Source: Bin87 sp963666865
GTDB lineage: Bacteria; Chloroflexota; Dehalococcoidia; Lucifugimonadales; UBA3495
Assembly (NCBI GenBank): GCA_963666865.1
Contig: OY763072.1
Location: 4,340,001-4,404,000, forward strand
DNA: 64,000 nt
Direction of reading: 5' to 3'
Part shown: in pieces, positions 8,430-16,376 of the stretch
Layout of the letters: the number at the start of each line of letters is the position of its first letter
Numbering within the stretch: position 1 is the stretch's first letter
Translations under genes and position numbers: made by a program
The notes under the pieces: model-generated
What the model saw: only the letters and a program-made list of their open reading frames with translations
The model's database searches: none
Told to the model about the DNA's origin: nothing

Positions 8430-8978
8430 TCAGCCGGCGGCTCGGGCGCGGAGGAAGTCGATCAGGCGGGCGAAGTTGGCGCAGGCGCTGTACACGGCGG
8501 CGGGATCGATTTGCATCAGCAGATCTGGTGCATGATCCGTCTTATCATAAATGCCTTTTGACGTACCCCGAGTTGCATTACGCAAGCGACGCATGACTTC
8601 CGTCTTCGCTATGTTCTCCACATTAGAATTGGCGGTCAGGCTGTTCACGTTGAAGTTCGGTCCATAGAAGGCCTGTAATGCTGTTTCATCGGCCAAGAAC
8701 CATGCCTCCATCAGCTGCACCATGAAGAAAAGCCGAGCGCTGGCGTACTGCAAATTGGTTCTGGCAAGCACATCCCGTCTCAGTGCGTCCAAGTCGTCGC
8801 CTTCGGAATCGATCAATAGCAATGAATCCGAGGACGACGCCCGGCCGAATAATCGGATGGCTCTGCCTCGGTCCCGGCACGGTCTGACGTCCAGAGAGAT
8901 GCTATTGCCGACCGCCCTGCGAATGAACCCCCTCATCGGGACGCGCAGGTGATTCCCGCCTTCTAAATAGACATCCAT
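8430..8978 (-). CDS. DUF4276-type (TOPRIM-like) protein, partner of the adjacent ATPase
   Basis: 182 residues. It opens with M-D-V-Y-L-E-G-G, the E-G-G strand typical of DUF4276, and later has L-L-L-I-D-S-E-G-D-D, an acidic D-x-E-x-D cluster like the TOPRIM metal site. A central F-M-V-Q-L-M-E-A-W-F-L-A-D is also characteristic. It starts 7 bases after the stop of the SMC/OLD-like ATPase gene, so the two are one operon. By analogy with split OLD-type ATPase/TOPRIM nucleases, a metal-dependent nuclease role is likely. That role is inference. Confidence 0.72.
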   Translation of the reverse strand: MDVYLEGGNHLRVPMRGFIRRAVGNSISLDVRPCRDRGRAIRLFGRASSSDSLLLIDSEGDDLDALRRDVLARTNLQYASARLFFMVQLMEAWFLADETALQAFYGPNFNVNSLTANSNVENIAKTEVMRRLRNATRGTSKGIYDKTDHAPDLLMQIDPAAVYSACANFARLIDFLRARAAG

Positions 8979-8985
8979 TTATTCG

Positions 8986-10176
8986 TCACCGCACCCCACC
9001 CATTGCCCCGGACATCCATACTTCCCCTAGTGGCTGATCCTCCAGCCAATCTTTCAGTTCGTCGCGGGTGAAGCGCTTGAATTGTGTGCCCGCCTCCGGC
9101 TGTCGTTCACACACCACGACTTGATCGGGTAAGGCAGACAGTCGGTCGATCAGCCACGGGGAGTGGGTGGTGACTATCAACTGGGTACGTTCGGAGGCTT
9201 TCCGCAAAAGTTCAACAACCAGGTCGAGAGAGTCCGGGTGCATGGCGATCTCCGGTTCCTCGATGCAGATCAGCGGCGGCGGCTCCGGGTGGCACAGTAT
9301 GGCGAGGAGGGCGATGAAGCGAATGGTGCCGTCGGACAGGCGGCTGACCGGCAGCGCGCTAGTCATCCCGACTTCATTAACTATTAACTCGATGGTATTG
9401 CCGTACAACCGCGGATGCATACTTTCATAAGATTCGTAGAATCGGCTGAGGTAATTGCTCAGGGACGGTTCCAAGCGTCGGCCTAACAGGTCATTCACCA
9501 CTAAAGCCAAGTTGCTGAAGTCCTCTTCAAGGGAGCGCGGGTCGCCGTCAGTACGTTGTGGGCTGCGAACGGGACTGTCGCGACCAACGTACCAGTTGCG
9601 ATATACCTTTATCGCGGAGAGCATACGGGCGGTTTCGGTGATTGCGGGATAATCGGCGTAACTGCGTACCTCGCTCAGCACCGACCTGCCGCGCGGAATT
9701 TCAACCTGTACCGGCTCGTCGCTGTAATCGGCAAGAGCTCCATCGGGTCTTGTCGGCCAGAGCCGCACGCTGTCGTTTGAGGCCTGGAAAAAGGGGTTGG
9801 TCAAGAGCTTTTTGTTGTCCTCATTTTCGATTAGGTCAAGCCGTTCGGTCAGCGAATGAACGCGGTCCTTGCCCACAATGATTCTCAGTTGGTAGTTGAA
9901 AGGGAAACCCGGAGCCGCCAACTCGACTTCGGCTTCTGCGGTGTGGAAGGGTGTCTCCTCCAGACCAGGGCCTTTCCAAGTCCAGTCTCCGGTGGGGCCG
10001 TTGCTTCGCAAAAACCCGGCAATGTCGTTAGGCACCGCCTGCAATAGCGCAATCACGTCAATCAGGTTGGACTTGCCGGAGCCGTTGGGGCCGATGAGGA
10101 CGTTCAGCGGCTGGAGATCCAACTTGGCGTCCTTGAACGACAGGATATTTTTGAGGTGCAGCGAGTTGATCAGCAT
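8986..10176 (-). CDS. AAA/ABC-class ATPase of the OLD/RecF type
   Basis: 396 residues from ATG 10176; the longer open frame from 10305 adds a non-family leader. Residues ~10-40 hold L-K-N-I-L-S-F-K-D-A and the Walker A L-I-G-P-N-G-S-G-K-S-N. Further on are the signature-like S-R-L-S-D-G-T-I-R-F, the Walker B L-I-C-I-E-E-P-E and a T-T-H-S-P H-loop, as in RecF/OLD/SMC-like ATPases. There is no fused TOPRIM domain; that activity is presumably in the DUF4276 protein 7 bases downstream. Such pairs are frequent in defence islands. Confidence 0.85.
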   Translation of the reverse strand: MLINSLHLKNILSFKDAKLDLQPLNVLIGPNGSGKSNLIDVIALLQAVPNDIAGFLRSNGPTGDWTWKGPGLEETPFHTAEAEVELAAPGFPFNYQLRIIVGKDRVHSLTERLDLIENEDNKKLLTNPFFQASNDSVRLWPTRPDGALADYSDEPVQVEIPRGRSVLSEVRSYADYPAITETARMLSAIKVYRNWYVGRDSPVRSPQRTDGDPRSLEEDFSNLALVVNDLLGRRLEPSLSNYLSRFYESYESMHPRLYGNTIELIVNEVGMTSALPVSRLSDGTIRFIALLAILCHPEPPPLICIEEPEIAMHPDSLDLVVELLRKASERTQLIVTTHSPWLIDRLSALPDQVVVCERQPEAGTQFKRFTRDELKDWLEDQPLGEVWMSGAMGGVR

Positions 10177-10255
10177 GGCAACCCCCGTTGCTACGCCGTG
10201 GCGACCATGGGGCGATGACGGCCCGCATATCCCCGCTATGTTACCATAGGCCCTG

Positions 10256-11182
10256 ATGCAGACCGCTCCCGCACACCCCGGCCCCTTCCGCTTCATCGCG
10301 GCCAAGGTTCCGCACTATCTCAACGCCATCAACGTGTCGGAATCGCTGTTCGCCATGCCTTTTGGCTACATCGGGATGGCGCTGGCGTCCCACTACTCCG
10401 GCGGCAGTGGGTGGCCCGGTTGGCACGCCTTTATCTGGATCACCCTGGCCTTCCTGGGCGTGCGCACGCTGGGGATGTCGGCCAACCGCATCATCAACGC
10501 CAAAGAGGATGCCCGTAACCCGCGCACCGCCGGCCGGCACATACCCGCCGGCATCCTGAAACCACTGGAAATCGGCGGCATGGCGACGGTGGGTGCGGCC
10601 ATCTTTTTCGTCGCCGCCTGGCAGCTGAACCCGCTGGCCCTGATGCTGGCGCCGGTGGCGGCGGCTTACGTCGTGCTCTATTCCTTCGCCAAGTACTACA
10701 CCTGGCTGTGCAGCCTGATGCTGGGGCTGGCCCTGTCCATCGCGCCGTCAGGAGCCTGGATCGGCGTAACCGGTCAGCTGATCTGGCAGCCGGTGCTGCT
10801 GACCTTCGCCGTGGCCATGTGGGCCGGCGGTTTCGAGACCATCTACGGCAGCCTGGACTACGATTTCGACCGGGCCAACCGCATCAACTCCATCGCCTCC
10901 CGGTTCGGCGTCCGCAACGCCATCCGCACCACGCGGGTCCTGCACAGCCTGGCCGCCGCCGCGCTGCTGGCCCTGGGCATCTGGATGGGCCTGAACGTCT
11001 TCTACTTCATGGGTTGGGCCGTGGCCGTGGTCCTGCTGGTGTACGAGAACAACCTGGTCAAAGGGGGCGAGCCGGCCAAGGTGGGCAAAGCCTTCGCCTT
11101 CAACAAGTACATTTCGACTCAACTGCTGGCCTTCACCATACTGGCCGTGGCGCTCCCCTTCGAGGGCTTCCTGCCGTGGTAG
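10256..11182 (+). CDS. UbiA-family prenyltransferase (4-hydroxybenzoate polyprenyltransferase-like)
   Basis: Integral membrane protein of 308 residues with about eight hydrophobic segments. The first cytoplasmic loop has N-R-I-I-N-A-K-E-D-A-R-N-P-R-T, matching the UbiA prenyl-diphosphate/Mg binding loop. The second loop has L-D-Y-D-F-D-R-A-N-R-I, the second Asp-rich motif. Expected role: attaching a polyprenyl chain to an aromatic acid in quinone biosynthesis. There are no other quinone genes in the window, so the exact acceptor is uncertain. It is transcribed divergently from the ATPase/TOPRIM module. Confidence 0.85.
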   Translation: MQTAPAHPGPFRFIAAKVPHYLNAINVSESLFAMPFGYIGMALASHYSGGSGWPGWHAFIWITLAFLGVRTLGMSANRIINAKEDARNPRTAGRHIPAGILKPLEIGGMATVGAAIFFVAAWQLNPLALMLAPVAAAYVVLYSFAKYYTWLCSLMLGLALSIAPSGAWIGVTGQLIWQPVLLTFAVAMWAGGFETIYGSLDYDFDRANRINSIASRFGVRNAIRTTRVLHSLAAAALLALGIWMGLNVFYFMGWAVAVVLLVYENNLVKGGEPAKVGKAFAFNKYISTQLLAFTILAVALPFEGFLPW

Positions 11183-11280
11183 GCGGCCTGGAAGGGCGGG
11201 GACTACCGATCCGCTACGGCTGACACCGTGATAGACTCGATATGCTGATTCGGTTCCCGACTGAACATTGGAGAGGGATA

Positions 11281-11559
11281 ATGACCGAGGCCGCCAAACC
11301 CCAACCCATCATTCTCACCATCCATACCGAAGAATTTAAAGAGCGTTGCCTGGAACTAGTCGCAGAGCTCGCTGAGTGTGGCGGCATGGTAATCATCTTC
11401 CATGACGGCGAGCCAATCGCGCAAATGACCCAATTCGAGGAGCCGCCTCTGAACGGCTACGGGTCCATGAAAGGGCAAATCAAAATTCACGGCGACATTG
11501 TGTCCCCACTACCTCCCGAGTGGTACAGCAGCAACTATGACGAGGAAAATTTGGTTTGA
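11281..11559 (+). CDS. Phd/YefM-type antitoxin
   Basis: 92 residues from ATG 11281, which has GGAGAGGG just upstream; a longer frame from 11242 is not needed. It has the antitoxin-like E-L-A-E-C-G-G-M-V-I-I-F-H-D-G-E-P-I-A strand and an acidic C-terminal tail that would bind the toxin. The gene overlaps the PIN toxin by four bases (TTGA), the usual coupled arrangement. The family assignment rests mainly on the short length, this motif and the neighbour. Confidence 0.75.
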   Translation: MTEAAKPQPIILTIHTEEFKERCLELVAELAECGGMVIIFHDGEPIAQMTQFEEPPLNGYGSMKGQIKIHGDIVSPLPPEWYSSNYDEENLV

Positions 11560-11954
11560 TACTACCGGACACCCACGCGCTGCTCTGGTTCCTGAACTCT
11601 AATCCGCGCCTCGGCCGGGAAGCCAACCTCATAATTCGTAGGGCGACCGACTTGGGAATCGCCGCGTTCTCAGCTATATCCGTCTGGGAAGTCGCCCTGT
11701 TGCTGGAGAAGCGCCGCCTCACGTTAAACACGAGTGCCATACAGTGGCGTCAAAGCCTCCTCACCACCGGATTTATCGAAATTCCGGTTGACGGCGCCAT
11801 CGCCGCCCGCTCCGTTGCCTTGCCTGATTTCCACGACGACCCCGCCGACCGCATCATCATAGCCACCGCCCTGGAAGGCCACCAACTCATCACCGACGAC
11901 AGCCGCATCCTCGACTGGCCCGGCCAACTCAACCGTTTCCCGGCCCGTCGCTGA
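11556..11954 (+). CDS. PIN-domain toxin (VapC-like)
   Basis: 132 residues starting at TTG 11556. PIN motifs are clear: L-P-D-T-H-A-L-L-W-F at the N-terminus, S-V-W-E-V-A in helix 2, and D-P-A-D-R-I-I-I-A-T-A and I-T-D-D-S-R-I-L in the C-terminal half, giving the acidic metal site. It is of the subgroup paired with Phd/YefM antitoxins, and the stop/start overlap with the upstream antitoxin supports this. Confidence 0.88.
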   Translation: MILPDTHALLWFLNSNPRLGREANLIIRRATDLGIAAFSAISVWEVALLLEKRRLTLNTSAIQWRQSLLTTGFIEIPVDGAIAARSVALPDFHDDPADRIIIATALEGHQLITDDSRILDWPGQLNRFPARR

Positions 11955-11964
11955 AGGAAGCAAT

Positions 11965-12396
11965 ATGTCATCTGATCGCCGCATCTATCTGGTCTCTTGC
12001 GTTTCGCAGAAAACGCCGTACCCCGCTCCGGCTCGCGATTTGTACGTGTCGCCGCTGTTTCAGAAGGCTCGCGCTTATGTGCTGAAGTCTGGCGCACCCT
12101 GGTTCATCCTGTCGGCAGAGCACGGCTTGGTAAATCCCGACGACGTTCTGGCTCCTTACGAAAAGACCTTGAACAATATGCGGGTTGCCGAGCGACGCGC
12201 CTGGGCGGAAAAAGTCCGGAGCCAAATGGAGAAGTCGCTACCGGACGCTGATGAGGTAATCATACTTGCCGGCACTCGCTACCGCGAGCATCTTGAAGAT
12301 TGGCTGCACCGCCGGTTTGCCCGTGTCCAAGTCCCAATGAGGGGGCTTCAGATTGGTAAGCAACTGCAATGGCTGACGGAAAATGAGCCGGATTGA
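11965..12396 (+). CDS. DUF6884-type protein
   Basis: 143 residues with I-Y-L-V-S-C-V-S-Q-K at the start, A-R-D-L-Y-V-S-P-L-F, then W-F-I-L-S-A-E-H-G-L-V and L-A-G-T-R-Y-R-E-H-L. This matches the DUF6884 pattern, in which the Cys, Ser-Ala-Glu-His-Gly and Tyr residues are conserved. The biochemical role is not established to my knowledge. It overlaps the next gene by 14 bases, so the two are translated together. Such pairs occur in phage-defence and mobile contexts. It lies 11 bases after the PIN toxin. Confidence 0.72.
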   Translation: MSSDRRIYLVSCVSQKTPYPAPARDLYVSPLFQKARAYVLKSGAPWFILSAEHGLVNPDDVLAPYEKTLNNMRVAERRAWAEKVRSQMEKSLPDADEVIILAGTRYREHLEDWLHRRFARVQVPMRGLQIGKQLQWLTENEPD

Positions 12397-13081
12397 AGAC
12401 ACCATCACGTTCTACGCACACCTGCAAGAACTGGAACGACGCAGCGGCGGGAAGCACACGCTGTCCAATTCCAACGGCAGGATGGACTGGCCGGAGCGAG
12501 GCGTTTATTTCTTTTTCGAGCCGGGCGAGAATCGTTCCGGCAGCGGTGACGGCCCCAGGGTAGTGCGAATAGGCACCCACGCATTGACTGCGAAATCTGG
12601 TACATCCCTGTGGAACCGCCTCCGCCAGCACCGCGGAACCTTGCACCCACCCGGCGGCAATCATCGCGGTTCCATTTTTCGCCTCTTGATTGGCGAAGCG
12701 CTAATCCGCCACGACGGTCTGACCGCTGTCGCCAGCACTTGGGGACAGGGTTCAAACGCTCCGCGTGACGTGCGGGAAGACGAGCGGCCTATCGAAATCG
12801 AGGTGAGTCGCCATATTGGCGCCATGCCGTTCCTTTTCGTGCCCATCTTGGATGCCCCCGGCCCGGACAGCAAACGCGGCTACATCGAGCGTAATGTTAT
12901 TGCCCTGCTCAGCGGCTATGATGCCGCTGGCATCGACCCGCCTTCTGCGGAATGGCTGGGCGCCAGCTCAGGGCGCGAGCGTGTCCGTCGCTCCGGTCTC
13001 TGGAATAACAACCATGTTGATGAGGACTATTCACCCGAATTTTTGGACGTTTTCGGGACATTGATTGCGCGTGCGGGATAA
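12383..13081 (+). CDS. GIY-YIG-like nuclease domain protein
   Basis: 232 residues. The N-terminal third has G-V-Y-F-F-F-E and, after a short linker, V-V-R-I-G-T-H-A, then L-W-N-R-L-R-Q-H-R-G. This matches the two strands and Arg helix of the GIY-YIG fold in a variant form. An E-R-N-V-I-A-L-L segment near residue 170 could carry the catalytic Glu. It is coupled to the upstream DUF6884 gene by overlap. A DNA-processing or defence role is inferred, not shown. A strong promoter for trpE begins just after its stop. Confidence 0.6.
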   Translation: MSRIEDTITFYAHLQELERRSGGKHTLSNSNGRMDWPERGVYFFFEPGENRSGSGDGPRVVRIGTHALTAKSGTSLWNRLRQHRGTLHPPGGNHRGSIFRLLIGEALIRHDGLTAVASTWGQGSNAPRDVREDERPIEIEVSRHIGAMPFLFVPILDAPGPDSKRGYIERNVIALLSGYDAAGIDPPSAEWLGASSGRERVRRSGLWNNNHVDEDYSPEFLDVFGTLIARAG

Positions 13082-13090
13082 AGCCTGCCG

Positions 13091-13119
13091 TTGACGCTCC
13101 CAACCTGCCGCCATACAAT
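13091..13119 (+). promoter_or_regulatory. Promoter of the trpE T-box leader
   Basis: TTGACG (13091-13096) and TACAAT (13114-13119) are separated by exactly 17 bases. A start at about 13126 would give a ~290-base leader containing the T-box. Confidence 0.82.
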
Positions 13120-13140
13120 TAACCTCGTAAATCCGAATAC

Positions 13141-13357
13141 CCAAACGCCGTGAAGGGGATTAGTAAGCGTCCAGCGAGGCCCAGAGAGCCGGAGTAGCTG
13201 CGAACCGGCGCCAGGCGCAGACGCCCAATGGACCCCGGAGCCGCCCGCTGAAAAGCCGTCTCCCCTCACTTGATGCGGGGCCGAGTAGGTGTGGACGCCT
13301 GAGCCGCGTTAACCGCTCGTCAAACACCGTATGCAGGGTGGCATTGCGGCCTTCCAG
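13141..13357 (+). promoter_or_regulatory. T-box riboswitch, tRNA-Trp type
   Basis: The leader has the ordered T-box features: an AGTA-type loop segment (TTAGTAAGCG, ~13160), AGAGAGCC at 13183-13190, G-C-T-G-C-G-A-A next to it, a specifier-loop TGG at 13229-13231 followed by A, and the T-box AGGGTGGCATTGCGG at 13335-13349. The T-box TGGC can pair with a tRNA ending GCCA. That fits tRNA-Trp, whose discriminator base is G in bacteria. The TGG codon and the gene downstream (trpE) agree. The mechanism inferred is antitermination when uncharged tRNA-Trp accumulates. Confidence 0.88.
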
Positions 13358-13390
13358 GCTCGTCCCGCCGGGGACGGGCTTTTCTTTTGC
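13358..13390 (+). terminator. Intrinsic terminator of the T-box leader
   Basis: GCTCGTCCC and GGGACGGGC form a GC-rich hairpin followed by TTTTCTTTT. It overlaps the 3' side of the T-box antiterminator region, as expected for a transcriptional T-box switch. Confidence 0.85.
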
Positions 13391-13415
13391 CTGCCCTCGC
13401 CGCCCCCAGACACCA

Positions 13416-14891
13416 ATGGACTGGAACATCGTGACTACCTACCACCCCACACTGGAACAAGTCCGCGCGCTGGCCGGCCAGGGCAACCTGTGCCCGGTGT
13501 ACCGCTCCATCAACGCCGACCTGGAAACCCCCGTTTCGGCCTATCTCAAGGTCGCTCGTCCACCCTACTCTTTCCTGCTGGAATCGGTGGCCGGCGGCGA
13601 GCGCATCGGACGCTACAGCTTCATCGGCACCGAACCCTACGACGTCTTCAGCACCGGCGCCGACCAGCCCTCCGGCCAGGTTGACCCCCTGACCCTGGTG
13701 CAGCGGGAGATGGACTCGTACCAAATCATCGCCGTGGACGGACTGCCTCCCTTCCACGGTGGCGGCGTGGGCTACGTTGCCTATGATGCGGTGCACTACT
13801 TCGAGCCCCGCGTGCCCATGCCGGACTCCGACCCCCAGGGCCTGCCCGAGTCGGTCTTCATGTTCACCGACACCCTGCTGGTGTTCGACCACCTGCGCCA
13901 CGACATCAAGGTGGTCAGCCACGCCCGGCTGGACGACGGCGATGTTGACGCGGCTTACGAGGCTGCCGTCGCCAAGATCGAGCGCATGGTGGACCGCTTG
14001 TCCCGCCCTCTGGAAATCCCGCCGGAGCTGCTGGCAACACCATCGCTCCCCGTCGGCGGCGATACCCAGTCCAACTTCACCGTACCCGAATACGAGGCGG
14101 TGATCGAGAAGTGCATCGAGTACATCTTCGCCGGCGACGTCATCCAGGTGGTCAACTCCCAGCGCTTCAGCCGGCGCACCGACGCCCACCCCTTCCAGGT
14201 GTACCGGGCTCTGCGCAGCGGCAACCCGTCGCCCTATATGTACTACCTGGACCTCAACGGGTTCCAGATTGTCGGCGCGGCCATCGAGACCGTGGCCACC
14301 GTTCACGACGGCACCGTCGCCACTCATCCCATCGCCGGCACCCGTCCCCGGGGGCAGACGCCGGCCGAGGACGTCGCCCTGGAAGAGGAACTGAAGGGCA
14401 GCGAAAAGCAGCAGGCCGAACACATCATGCTCCTCGATCTGGGCCGCAATGACATTGGGCGGGTCAGCGTCCCCGGCACCGTCCACGTTACCCAGTTCAT
14501 GGACGTGGAACGCTTCTCCCACGTCATGCACCTGGTGTCCCATGTGGAGGGCCAGCTCCGGCCCGACATGACCACTTACGACGCCCTGCGCGCCTGCTTC
14601 CCCGCCGGCACCGTGTCCGGCGCCCCCAAGATCCGCGCCATGGAGATCATCGCCGAGGTGGAACAGGAACGGCGCGGCCCCTACGGCGGCGCGGTGGCCT
14701 ACTTCAGCTACAACGGCAACATGGACACCGCTCTGGTCCTGCGCACCGGCATTTTCAAGGACGGCGTCATGTACGTCCAGGCCGGCGGCGGCGTGGTCGC
14801 CGACAGCGTCGCCGAGGACGAATACATGGAAACCCGCCACAAGTCGGGCGCCATGATGCGCGCCATTGACACCGCCGAAGGCATCGCTTGA
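13416..14891 (+). CDS. trpE: Anthranilate synthase component I
   Basis: 491 residues from ATG 13416; the open frame upstream lies in the terminator. It has the chorismate-binding enzyme layout: an N-terminal Trp-binding domain (S-F-L-L-E-S and R-Y-S-F-I-G), then the catalytic domain with N-P-S-P-Y-M-Y-Y, T-H-P-I-A-G-T-R-P-R-G, E-H-I-M-L-L-D-L-G-R-N-D-I-G and T-V-S-G-A-P-K-I-R-A-M. The L-L-E-S element predicts feedback inhibition by tryptophan. It is controlled by the T-box upstream. trpG is on the same strand 1.55 kb downstream, with three unrelated genes between. Confidence 0.95.
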   Translation: MDWNIVTTYHPTLEQVRALAGQGNLCPVYRSINADLETPVSAYLKVARPPYSFLLESVAGGERIGRYSFIGTEPYDVFSTGADQPSGQVDPLTLVQREMDSYQIIAVDGLPPFHGGGVGYVAYDAVHYFEPRVPMPDSDPQGLPESVFMFTDTLLVFDHLRHDIKVVSHARLDDGDVDAAYEAAVAKIERMVDRLSRPLEIPPELLATPSLPVGGDTQSNFTVPEYEAVIEKCIEYIFAGDVIQVVNSQRFSRRTDAHPFQVYRALRSGNPSPYMYYLDLNGFQIVGAAIETVATVHDGTVATHPIAGTRPRGQTPAEDVALEEELKGSEKQQAEHIMLLDLGRNDIGRVSVPGTVHVTQFMDVERFSHVMHLVSHVEGQLRPDMTTYDALRACFPAGTVSGAPKIRAMEIIAEVEQERRGPYGGAVAYFSYNGNMDTALVLRTGIFKDGVMYVQAGGGVVADSVAEDEYMETRHKSGAMMRAIDTAEGIA

Positions 14892-14941
14892 TTGCATTCG
14901 CGCTCGCTTGACGGTACATTGGCCGAAAATCCCGTGAGTTC

Positions 14942-15307
14942 ATGGATTTTGTAGTCCGATTTCATCCGGACTTTGAACCGGAGTTTGATGCGTTGCCTGA
15001 TGCGGTTCGGGAAGCCCTTTTGCAAAGAGCCAGCCTGTTGCAGTCTCAAGGTCCGGCACTGGGCCGCCCCAACGTGGACAATCTGCAACTCTCCCGATAT
15101 CCCCGGATGAAAGAGTTTCGGTTCAATGCCCACGGCGGCGTGTGGAGGGTGGCTTTCGCTTTTGACGTTAACAGGGATGCTGTTCTATTGGTAGCCGGTG
15201 ATAAATCCGGCGTCAGTGAACGCAGATTTTACCGGCGGCTAGCGGAGAGGGCAGACCAGAGATATGCCGAACACGCCGCGCGTTTGCAACGACAGGGAGC
15301 CGAATAG
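14942..15307 (+). CDS. RelE/HigB-type toxin (Gp49-like)
   Basis: 121 residues closely following the Gp49/HigB pattern: L-G-R-P-N-V-D-N-L, M-K-E-F-R-F-N, G-V-W-R-V-A-F-A-F-D, L-L-V-A-G-D-K-S-G and R-F-Y-R-R-L. Such toxins cleave mRNA at the ribosome. The gene lies between trpE and trpG. The next gene begins one base after its stop, in the position where a HigA antitoxin is normally found. Confidence 0.88.
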   Translation: MDFVVRFHPDFEPEFDALPDAVREALLQRASLLQSQGPALGRPNVDNLQLSRYPRMKEFRFNAHGGVWRVAFAFDVNRDAVLLVAGDKSGVSERRFYRRLAERADQRYAEHAARLQRQGAE

Positions 15308-15308
15308 C

Positions 15309-15905
15309 ATGACGACGTTGAATCAAAAGATAGCGGACTTGACGGATGAAAGCCGGGAGCGAGTTTTGCGAGGTTCCAAAGCCCTCATTGCAGCCGAGGC
15401 CGCCAATCGTTCCGGTTTGCTCAACTTGCGCGACGGCGCCTACCAGCGGGCCATCGCGGACTTCAGCAAAGCGTTGGAATTGGATCCCGATCATGCCGCC
15501 GCCTATAACAACCGGGGCCTTGCCTACGTTCACCAGTCCAACTATACGCAAGCCATCGCCGATTTCGATGCCGCTTTAGACCTTGACCCCGAGTTGTTTG
15601 AGTGCCTGGTCAACCGAGGGCTGGCGCACGATGAGCAATCCGACTACTCGATGGCCCTGGCCGACTTCAACAATGCGTTGCGCTTGCGCCCTGCTTTTGC
15701 TCCGGCTTACCACGGGCGTGGGTTGACGCGCTCCCACATGGGCGATTACGAAAAAGCCGCCAGCGACTTTGACCAAGCCATACGGCTATCGTCAACCCCA
15801 GCCTACAACGATAAGCATTCCGCCTATTTGCCAATGGGCGAAACGGAGCTTGACGCTCTCGATAATCGCCAACAAATTCATTCACCACCCGAAGCCATGA
15901 GGTAA
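15309..15905 (+). CDS. TPR-repeat protein with a HigA-like N-terminus, in the antitoxin position
   Basis: 198 residues from ATG 15309. The first ~32 residues (M-T-T-L-N-Q-K-I-A-D-L then A-L-I-A-A-E) resemble the N-terminal helix of HigA-type antitoxins paired with Gp49 toxins. The expected helix-turn-helix is absent. Instead residues ~35-165 are four tetratricopeptide repeats (A-I-A-D-F-S-K-A-L-E-L-D-P, A-Y-N-N-R-G-L-A-Y and equivalents). The toxin stop is one base upstream. Either the antitoxin has swapped its DNA-binding domain for TPRs, or the antitoxin was replaced. The former reading is inference. Confidence 0.7.
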   Translation: MTTLNQKIADLTDESRERVLRGSKALIAAEAANRSGLLNLRDGAYQRAIADFSKALELDPDHAAAYNNRGLAYVHQSNYTQAIADFDAALDLDPELFECLVNRGLAHDEQSDYSMALADFNNALRLRPAFAPAYHGRGLTRSHMGDYEKAASDFDQAIRLSSTPAYNDKHSAYLPMGETELDALDNRQQIHSPPEAMR

Positions 15906-15907
15906 AA

Positions 15908-16348
15908 ATGCTCAAATCCTTCTTCCACACCGGCTTTATCGTCAAGGACCTGGAGGCCGCCGTTGCCTTCTATTCCGACGTGCTGGGCCTCACCCTGACC
16001 ATGCGCACCGAGCGCACCGGCGACTTCCCCACCACCCTGCTCGGCTTCCCCGACACCCACATCAAAGGCGCATTCTTCGACATGGGCGACGGCCACCAGC
16101 TTGAGTTGATCCAGTACATCAACCCGGAGGGCGGCTACGCCGACTTCGACAAGAACGACGTCCGCGCCGCTCATCTGGCATTCTACGTCGATGACATCGA
16201 CGCCTTCTACGAAAATACCCGCCACCGGGGCCTGAGCTATCCCACGCCGCCGGTGCCCATGTACGACGACGCCGGCAACATAGTCCGCAAAGCGTCCTAC
16301 TGCCAGGACCCTGACGGCAACTGGCTGGAACTGGTGGAGCTGTACTAA
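15908..16348 (+). CDS. VOC family (glyoxalase/bleomycin-resistance) protein
   Basis: 146 residues with the paired beta-alpha-beta-beta-beta modules of the vicinal oxygen chelate fold. It shows H-T-G-F-I-V-K-D-L-E-A-A-V-A-F-Y, then H-Q-L-E-L-I-Q-Y, H-L-A-F-Y-V-D-D-I and C-Q-D-P-D-G-N-W-L-E-L-V-E. The His and Glu residues could form a mononuclear metal site. The substrate is unknown. It follows the TPR gene by two bases. Confidence 0.85.
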   Translation: MLKSFFHTGFIVKDLEAAVAFYSDVLGLTLTMRTERTGDFPTTLLGFPDTHIKGAFFDMGDGHQLELIQYINPEGGYADFDKNDVRAAHLAFYVDDIDAFYENTRHRGLSYPTPPVPMYDDAGNIVRKASYCQDPDGNWLELVELY

Positions 16349-16376
16349 CCCACCCCGTCATTCCCACTTTTCCTCC

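Noticed and set aside
10177..10305. The N-terminal 43 residues of the longest ATPase frame
   Set aside because: The family begins at M-L-I-N-S-L-H-L-K-N; the upstream part overlaps the divergent ubiA-like start region and has no RBS.
13320..14897. A 525-residue frame antisense to trpE
   Set aside because: trpE is clear on the plus strand. The antisense translation is Gly/Val/His-rich low complexity with no motif.
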